Part shown: in pieces, positions 4,992 through 5,730 of the stretch
Position numbering within the stretch: position 1 is the stretch's first letter
Layout: the number at the start of each line of letters is the position of its first letter
Source: Bacteroidota bacterium
Lineage (GTDB): Bacteria; Bacteroidota; Bacteroidia; J057
Length of the DNA stretch: 5,730 bases
Direction: 5' to 3'
Assembly: GCA_004292985.1 (NCBI GenBank)
Contig: RDXT01000326.1
Span: forward strand, 1 to 5,730
Made by a program: the position numbers and the translations under genes
Notes under the pieces: generated by a model
Database searches by the model: none
Told to the model about the DNA's origin: nothing
The model's input: the letters and a program-made list of their open reading frames with translations, nothing else

Positions 4992-5730
4992 ATGAATGGA
5001 TTGAGCGGAATTACCTTTGCCTACCCCGAAGCATTGCTGCTGCTGCTACTCATCCCGCTGTACCTCTACTGGTACCTGCGGATATACCGCCGTGAGCGGC
5101 TGGTGATTCGCCTGAGTTATGATCCGGAGCGCATTCAGCCGGGCAACAAGGCCATGACCTATTTGCGGATGCTGCCACGGGGGATGCAGCTTTTTGCCCT
5201 CGGCTTACTGATCCTGGCCCTTTCGCGCCCGCAGGCAGAGCAAAAGCTGGTAGATCCGGTCGCCAATGGCCTCGACATTATGCTCCTGATAGATGTGAGC
5301 GCCAGCATGGAGGCCCGCGACATCAGCCCCAACCGCCTCGAAGCTGCCAAAGAGACCGCCGCAGGGTTTATCGCCGGGCGTAAATATGACCAGATCGGGC
5401 TGGTGCTTTTTGCTGAAGAAGCGCTGAGCTACGCACCGCTTACCCTCGACTACGAGTTTCTCAAACAACTGATCCGCAGCATACAGCCCCGCTTTTTCTC
5501 CGGACAAAGCACCGCCATCGGTACCGCAGTTTCTGCCGCGATCAACCGCATGCGCGACTCCAACAGCCCGGGGCGTGTGATTGTGCTGCTGACAGACGGG
5601 GCCAATAATGGGGGCGAAATAGATCCGGTTACCGCTGCCAAACTCGCCGCCGAGCACAATATCCGGATCTACACCGTGGGCATTGGGCGCAACTCCTATT
5701 TCGATCCGGTATCCGGCCAGACCCTCGAAG
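4992..5730 (+). CDS. batA: BatA-type von Willebrand factor A membrane protein (3' partial)
   Basis: The frame opens at ATG 4992 and stays open to the window end, giving 246 residues. An in-frame TGA at 4986-4988 lies just upstream, so this is the first possible ATG. Residues 14-29 (ALLLLLLIPLYLYWYL) and about 65-77 (MQLFALGLLILAL) are membrane segments, followed by SRPQ. A periplasmic VWA domain starts near 93 with GLDIMLLIDVSASMEARDIS. The metal-binding MIDAS site reads D101-x-S103-x-S105, Thr174 in STAIG and Asp202 in LLTDGANNGG. NRLEAAK (114-120), PLT-x-D and IDPVTAAKLA are typical of BatA rather than BatB. Bat proteins (Bacteroides aerotolerance) form an envelope complex with MoxR-type AAA+ ATPases and help oxidative-stress survival. 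The second half, including the expected last membrane helix, lies beyond the window, as would batB and other partners. No moxR or DUF58 gene is immediately upstream. Confidence 0.92.
   Translation, partial: MNGLSGITFAYPEALLLLLLIPLYLYWYLRIYRRERLVIRLSYDPERIQPGNKAMTYLRMLPRGMQLFALGLLILALSRPQAEQKLVDPVANGLDIMLLIDVSASMEARDISPNRLEAAKETAAGFIAGRKYDQIGLVLFAEEALSYAPLTLDYEFLKQLIRSIQPRFFSGQSTAIGTAVSAAINRMRDSNSPGRVIVLLTDGANNGGEIDPVTAAKLAAEHNIRIYTVGIGRNSYFDPVSGQTLE

Noticed and set aside
4913..5095. 60-codon plus-strand frame before and overlapping batA
   Set aside because: It overlaps the start of batA in another frame and has no recognisable features.

Overview
The window looks like a chromosomal segment of a member of the Bacteroidota, moderately GC-rich for that phylum. 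The support is a DUF5777-type beta-barrel protein, a Bacteroidota-style YceI subtype, a BatA aerotolerance protein, signal peptides ending in A|Q, and start codons with no clear Shine-Dalgarno sequence. I cannot fix the class or genus. I see no tRNA, rRNA, CRISPR array, transposase or phage gene.

Layout, left to right. (1) Bases 1-2214, plus strand: the last 30 codons of a protein with a c-type-cytochrome-like C-terminus, two tandem YceI-family genes (127-684 and 734-1291) and a DUF5777 outer-membrane-barrel gene (1303-2214), followed by a hairpin terminator (2250-2284). The spacing suggests one operon for exported proteins. The two YceI genes are a 607-bp direct tandem duplication. The copied unit carries its 36-base leader and even the last two codons plus stop of the upstream cytochrome gene, so the breakpoints can be read almost to the base. 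(2) Bases 2215-2636: a 422-bp non-coding interval between convergent genes. It holds two copies of an 83-84 bp repeat built from short palindromes, and a strong perfect-armed hairpin between them. (3) Bases 2637-3287, minus strand: pdxH, pyridoxamine/pyridoxine 5'-phosphate oxidase. (4) Bases 3377-4910, plus strand: a small exported, probably outer-membrane, protein of unknown function, then 19 bp later a PIG3/zeta-crystallin-type NAD(P)H:quinone oxidoreductase. (5) Bases 4992-5730, plus strand: the first 246 codons of batA, a membrane-anchored von Willebrand factor A protein, running off the window end.

How the genes may work together. The first operon would place a haem protein, two lipocalin-like YceI proteins (some family members bind polyisoprenoids or quinones) and an outer-membrane barrel in the cell envelope, which points to an envelope redox or lipid-carrier role. 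That is inference. PdxH (vitamin B6 salvage/synthesis), the quinone reductase and BatA are housekeeping or stress genes with no obvious mechanistic link to the first operon. The most notable features are the duplicated YceI pair with its conserved leader and the structured intergenic repeat pair. I do not see a clearly new defence or mobile system.
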